From SZUA-186 sp039714155 (lineage in GTDB: Bacteria; Pseudomonadota; Gammaproteobacteria; UBA9214): DNA of 16,487 bases. Below, in pieces: positions 13,265 through 16,487 of this stretch. Below the pieces are notes generated by a model. That model had not been told where the DNA came from and made no database searches. It saw nothing but the letters and a program-made list of their open reading frames with translations. How positions within the stretch are numbered: position 1 is the stretch's first letter; each line of letters starts with the position of its first letter. The translations under genes were made by a program, and so were the position numbers. The DNA is taken from the NCBI GenBank assembly GCA_039714155.1, contig JBDLJX010000057.1, positions 1 through 16,487 of the forward strand, given 5' to 3'.

Positions 13265-16116
13265 GCCGGGAACAAGGTATGCAGGACAGGGTGCATGACA
13301 GAAGAGACGAGCGGAGCTCCATGGCGCAATCCGAAGCGTTGCTGGATGTGGTGCGCCGACTGGTGGTGGAGATGCACCCGCAATGGAAACGCACCATCCA
13401 GGTGACACTCGACAGTGCGCTTGACCGCGACCTGGGTATTGACAGCCTGTCGCGTGTGGAGTTGTTAATGCGCCTCGAGCGGACCTTCAGGATCAGTTTT
13501 CCGGAACAGACGCTGGCAAGTGCTGAAACACCCCGCGATCTGCTTCGGGTCGTGCTCTCCGCCCATGCCGCAGGCCAGCCAGCCACCCTGGCACAGGCAA
13601 GAGTGACCGCTCCCGGAGAAGCGGAGGGCGCACCCCAGGAGGCGGAAACACTCCTGGAGGTGCTCGAATGGCACGTGCTTGCGCATCCGCAGCGTCCGCA
13701 TGTGTACCTGTATGGCGAAGGGGATGAGCCTGAAGAGATCACCTATGCAGCGCTGCTGGACGGTGCGCAGGTGATTGCTGCGGGCCTCCGGGAACGTGCC
13801 CTGCAGCCTGGTCAGAAAGTGGCCATCATGCTCCCCACCGGCCATGACTATCTGTACAGCTTTTTCGGTATTCTGCTGGCTGGCGGAGTCCCCGTGCCCA
13901 TCTACCCGCCGGCACGCCCGACCCAGATCGAGGATCACCTGCGCCGCCATGCGCGCATTCTTGCCAACGCAGGGGCGGTCCTGCTGATCACCGTGCCGGA
14001 AGCCCTGCCGGTGGCGCGCCTGCTCAAGGCGCAGGTTGAAATACTGCTTGGTGTGGTTACTCCCCTGGAACTGGCGACCGGCAAGACGTTCAGCGGCCCC
14101 CCCGTCCGGGCACAGGATGTCGCCTTCCTCCAGTACACTTCCGGCAGCACCGGCCAGCCCAAGGGGGTGATTCTGACGCACGCCAACCTGTTGGCCAACA
14201 TACGCGCCATGGGTGAGGCTGTACACGCGGATTCCACGGATGTTTTTGTCAGTTGGTTGCCCCTGTACCATGACATGGGACTGATCGGTGCCTGGCTGGG
14301 CAGTCTGTACTTCGCGTGCCCCCTGGTGTTGATGTCACCACTGGCATTTCTGACCAGTCCACGACGCTGGTTGTGGACGATCCACAAACATCGCGGCACC
14401 CTGTCCGCCGCGCCCAACTTCGCCTTCGAACTGTGCCTTGGCAAACTGGAAGACAGTGACATCAAGGGCCTGGACCTGGGTTCCCTGCGCCTGATCTTCA
14501 ATGGCGCCGAGCCGGTGAGTCCCCGGACGGTGCGGCATTTCAGCAACCGCTTTGCCCGCTACGGATTCCGGCAGGAGGCCATGGCGCCGGTCTATGGGCT
14601 GGCCGAGGCCGCAGTGGGACTGGCCTTTCCACCCTTTGGTCGTGGTCCGCTGATCGATCGCATACAGCGGGAGCCGTTTGTATCCTCGGGCAAGGCGATC
14701 CCGGCCGAGGCGTCGGATCGCCGTTCCCTGGAGTTTGTGGCCTGCGGCCAGCCGTTACCCGGGTATCAGATTCGCATCGTTGATCCGGCAGGCCGGGAGT
14801 TGCCGGAGCGCCAGGAAGGTCGCCTTGAGTTTCAGGGGCCGTCGGCGACCAGTGGTTATTTCCGCAACCCTGATGCCACACGACGCCTGTTCAACGGGAA
14901 GTGGCTGGATACCGGTGATCTGGGGTATGTCGCCGGTGGTGACGTCTACCTGAGCAGCCGCTCCGGTGATGTCATCATTCGGGGCGGGCGCAACATCTAT
15001 CCCTATGAGGTGGAAGAGGCCGTGGGGAATATGTCCGGCATCCGCAAGGGCTGTGTCGCGGTATTCGGCAGTTCAGATCCGCGCTCCGGTACGGAACGGA
15101 TCATCGTTCTGGCCGAATCCCGCGAGACGGAGACTGCGGCACTGGAGGCATTGCAGGAAAAGATTCGCATGACAGCCACTGACCTGATGGACATGCCGCC
15201 CGATGAGGTGATACTGGCACCGCCCCGTACCCTGTTAAAGACCTCCAGTGGCAAGATTCGCCGTGCCGCTATCCGCGAGTTGCACGAACAGGGCCGGATC
15301 GGCCAGGGTCCGCAGGCGGTATGGCGGCAAGTCGTACGCCTCACCCTGGCCACAATACGGCCACGCCTGCGCAGTGCATGGCGAAGGTTCATCGATATGG
15401 GCTATGCCGCTTATGCGCATGTGATCTTCTGGTTGCTGGCACCGGTTGTGTGGCTGCTGGTCGCATTATTGCCGCGCTTGCACTGGCGTTGGGTGGCAAT
15501 GCGCACTGCGGCGCGATTGCTGTTTCGTCTTGCCCGCATACCGCTGCATGTTCGGGGGCTGGACCAGTTGCCCGGTGACCGCGCCTGCGTGGTGGTTGCC
15601 AACCATTCCAGCTACCTGGACGGGGTGGCCCTGGTAGCAGCATTACCTGTCAGCCTCGGTTTTGTGGCCAAGGCGGAGCTTGAGCAGCAGTTCATCCCGC
15701 GCATTTTCCTGCGGCGCATCGGGGCCGGCTTTGTGGAACGCGTCGACAAGCAGCGGGGTGTGGCGGATGCCCGGCGTATCGCACAGCAGGTCCAGGCCAG
15801 TCATTCCCTGCTGTTCTTCCCGGAGGGTACCTTTACACGCATGCCGGGCCTGCTGCCATTCCACATGGGGGCCTTTGTGGCCGCCGCCGAGGCCGCAGCA
15901 CCGGTGGTGCCGGTCACCATCCGGGGAACCCGCTCAATATTACGCGCCGGTTCCCGGTTTCCGCACGCGGGAACAGTGAGTGTTCTCATCAGTGAGCCGG
16001 TCATGCCGGAAGGCAAGGACTGGAGCGCAGCGGTGAAACTGCGCGACGCAACCCGAACGGCGATACTGCGTCACCTGGCCGAGCCGGACCTGGCGCTGGA
16101 GAGACCAGGGCAATGA
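13261..16116 (+). CDS. Tri-functional acyl carrier/fatty acyl-AMP ligase/PlsC acyltransferase fusion
   Basis: The protein has 951 residues in three parts. Residues 24-102 form an acyl carrier domain with DRDLGIDSLSRVELL, where Ser62 should carry phosphopantetheine. Residues 130-680 are an AMP-forming ligase: P-loop YTSGSTGQPKG (292-302), WLPLYHDMGLIG (332-343) typical of fatty acyl-AMP ligases, VYGLAEA (444-450), TGDLG (551-555) and catalytic Lys664 in SSGKIRR. A hydrophobic region (715-738) follows, then a PlsC domain with NHSSYLD (781-787, the HX4D motif), GFVERVD (823-829), FPEGTFTR (853-860) and VPVTIRGT (883-890). The inferred reaction is activation of a fatty acid, loading onto the built-in carrier and transfer to a lyso-lipid or sugar hydroxyl. 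E. coli Aas has a related pair of domains in the opposite order and without a carrier. The ATG overlaps the upstream stop; ATG 13321, closer to the first domain, is an alternative start. Confidence 0.9.
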   Translation: MSREQGMQDRVHDRRDERSSMAQSEALLDVVRRLVVEMHPQWKRTIQVTLDSALDRDLGIDSLSRVELLMRLERTFRISFPEQTLASAETPRDLLRVVLSAHAAGQPATLAQARVTAPGEAEGAPQEAETLLEVLEWHVLAHPQRPHVYLYGEGDEPEEITYAALLDGAQVIAAGLRERALQPGQKVAIMLPTGHDYLYSFFGILLAGGVPVPIYPPARPTQIEDHLRRHARILANAGAVLLITVPEALPVARLLKAQVEILLGVVTPLELATGKTFSGPPVRAQDVAFLQYTSGSTGQPKGVILTHANLLANIRAMGEAVHADSTDVFVSWLPLYHDMGLIGAWLGSLYFACPLVLMSPLAFLTSPRRWLWTIHKHRGTLSAAPNFAFELCLGKLEDSDIKGLDLGSLRLIFNGAEPVSPRTVRHFSNRFARYGFRQEAMAPVYGLAEAAVGLAFPPFGRGPLIDRIQREPFVSSGKAIPAEASDRRSLEFVACGQPLPGYQIRIVDPAGRELPERQEGRLEFQGPSATSGYFRNPDATRRLFNGKWLDTGDLGYVAGGDVYLSSRSGDVIIRGGRNIYPYEVEEAVGNMSGIRKGCVAVFGSSDPRSGTERIIVLAESRETETAALEALQEKIRMTATDLMDMPPDEVILAPPRTLLKTSSGKIRRAAIRELHEQGRIGQGPQAVWRQVVRLTLATIRPRLRSAWRRFIDMGYAAYAHVIFWLLAPVVWLLVALLPRLHWRWVAMRTAARLLFRLARIPLHVRGLDQLPGDRACVVVANHSSYLDGVALVAALPVSLGFVAKAELEQQFIPRIFLRRIGAGFVERVDKQRGVADARRIAQQVQASHSLLFFPEGTFTRMPGLLPFHMGAFVAAAEAAAPVVPVTIRGTRSILRAGSRFPHAGTVSVLISEPVMPEGKDWSAAVKLRDATRTAILRHLAEPDLALERPGQ

Positions 16117-16168
16117 GAGATGCTTCAGGGGCTGGCCCATTGATATAACTTTCGAATCCTCGCTGTAG

Positions 16169-16174
16169 TACAAT
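16169..16174 (+). promoter_or_regulatory. Candidate -10 box for the rubrerythrin-like gene
   Basis: TACAAT is a good -10 match about 100 bases before the ATG. No clear -35 lies at the right distance; TTGATA at 16140-16145 is 23 bases upstream, too far. The site would give a leader that includes both hairpins described next to it. Confidence 0.3.
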
Positions 16175-16192
16175 CCGCTGGTTTTTTTATGC

Positions 16193-16232
16193 GCACCGGT
16201 AATGGTGCATCAGGACGGGTTTTTCGCCCGTC
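16193..16232 (+). promoter_or_regulatory. Two consecutive leader hairpins before the rubrerythrin-like gene
   Basis: The first hairpin (16193-16208) pairs GCACCG with TGGTGC, including one G-U pair, around a GTAA loop, which is a GNRA tetraloop in RNA. The second (16214-16232) pairs GACGGG with CCCGTC around TTTTTCG. No uridine tract follows the second stem, so a simple intrinsic terminator is unlikely, although either could end the upstream transcript weakly. They may structure the 5' leader. Confidence 0.45.
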
Positions 16233-16272
16233 TATAACAAATCTACAGTTGCTTTCTGTGTAGGGAGGAAAC

Positions 16273-16487
16273 ATGAATACCCTGGAAATTACCGAAGACA
16301 TGATATTTCAGTGTTTTGCTGCTGCCCGGTGTTCGCAGGACGTAAACACAACGGCGGAGTCCTTCGTCGACGTTGAGGAATACGAAAACCAGGTGATGTA
16401 TCCGGAGTTTGCACGCTGGGCAGAAAAGGCGGGTCACCCCGAACTGGCCAGCCTGTTTCGCAAAGTGGCCGGCGAGGAAAAGCTCCA
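16273..16487 (+). CDS. Rubrerythrin/ferritin-like diiron protein, 5' part (cut by window end)
   Basis: The reading frame runs open for 71 codons to the window edge; the last two bases, CA, fit the His expected next. Motifs are those of the rubrerythrin ferritin-like helix pair: VEEYENQVMYPEFARWAEKAG (35-54), where Glu36 aligns with the first iron ligand, and ELASLFRKVAGEEKL (57-71), with Glu69 completing ExxH. Rubrerythrins reduce hydrogen peroxide in the cytoplasm using a diiron site, often with a C-terminal rubredoxin domain that would lie outside this window. The N-terminus departs from classical rubrerythrin, with extra residues before the first ligand (FAAARCSQDVNTTAESF), so a related ferritin-like subfamily is possible. 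The start has a strong GGGAGGA site at 16263-16269. It is probably a separate transcription unit from the lipid cassette. Confidence 0.8.
   Translation, partial: MNTLEITEDMIFQCFAAARCSQDVNTTAESFVDVEEYENQVMYPEFARWAEKAGHPELASLFRKVAGEEKL

Noticed and set aside
13465..14271. 268-codon open frame on the - strand opposite the acyl-AMP ligase
   Set aside because: It is a shadow of the conserved carrier and ligase coding sequence, with no protein features of its own.
16214..16232. Intrinsic terminator for the lipid cassette
   Set aside because: The stem is suitable, but the T run is in the loop and not after the stem, so it is described as a leader hairpin.

Overview
The window looks like chromosomal DNA of a moderately GC-rich proteobacterium, most likely a gammaproteobacterium. 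This is inferred from codon use, from gene families such as MoaA, TorD, TauE/SafE, Spy/CpxP and TVP38, and from short palindromic repeats of types common in that class. No rRNA, tRNA, CRISPR array or insertion sequence was found. All supported genes lie on the + strand.

Region 1 (1-3986) is the downstream part of a locus for a periplasmic type II DMSO-reductase-family molybdoenzyme. It encodes a four-cluster iron-sulfur beta subunit, an exported heme-b gamma subunit, a TorD-type maturation chaperone and the molybdenum cofactor enzyme MoaA. The catalytic alpha subunit is presumably just upstream, outside the window, so the substrate cannot be named. The gamma subunit is unusual: between the signal peptide and the ethylbenzene-dehydrogenase-like heme domain it carries acidic, Cys-rich MopE-type metal-binding repeats, two of them almost identical in DNA sequence.

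Region 2 (3987-6125) starts with a spacer holding a head-to-head pair of 37-bp REP-like palindromes. Three genes follow: a small SET-domain methyltransferase, an exported Spy/CpxP-like protein with a His-rich tail, and a TauE/SafE permease. Region 3 (6126-6585) has no gene. It holds a hairpin repeat, a 139-bp MITE-like element with 21-bp inverted ends, a leader hairpin and a weak promoter candidate.

Region 4 (6586-16116) is a tightly packed five-gene cassette with overlapping or nearly touching stop and start codons. The genes encode a TVP38/VTT membrane protein, a cytosolic six-hairpin glycoside hydrolase, a GT4 glycosyltransferase, a fusion of an alkaline-phosphatase-superfamily hydrolase with an endonuclease/exonuclease/phosphatase domain, and a fusion of an acyl carrier domain, a fatty acyl-AMP ligase, membrane segments and a PlsC acyltransferase. 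Together these could activate a fatty acid, attach it to an acceptor, add or trim sugars and hydrolyse phosphoesters. I infer a glycolipid or phosphoglycolipid synthesis and remodelling pathway. I know of no described system with this composition, and it is the best candidate here for something new.

Region 5 (16117-16487) is a leader with two hairpins and the 5' part of a rubrerythrin-like ferritin-fold gene that runs off the window.
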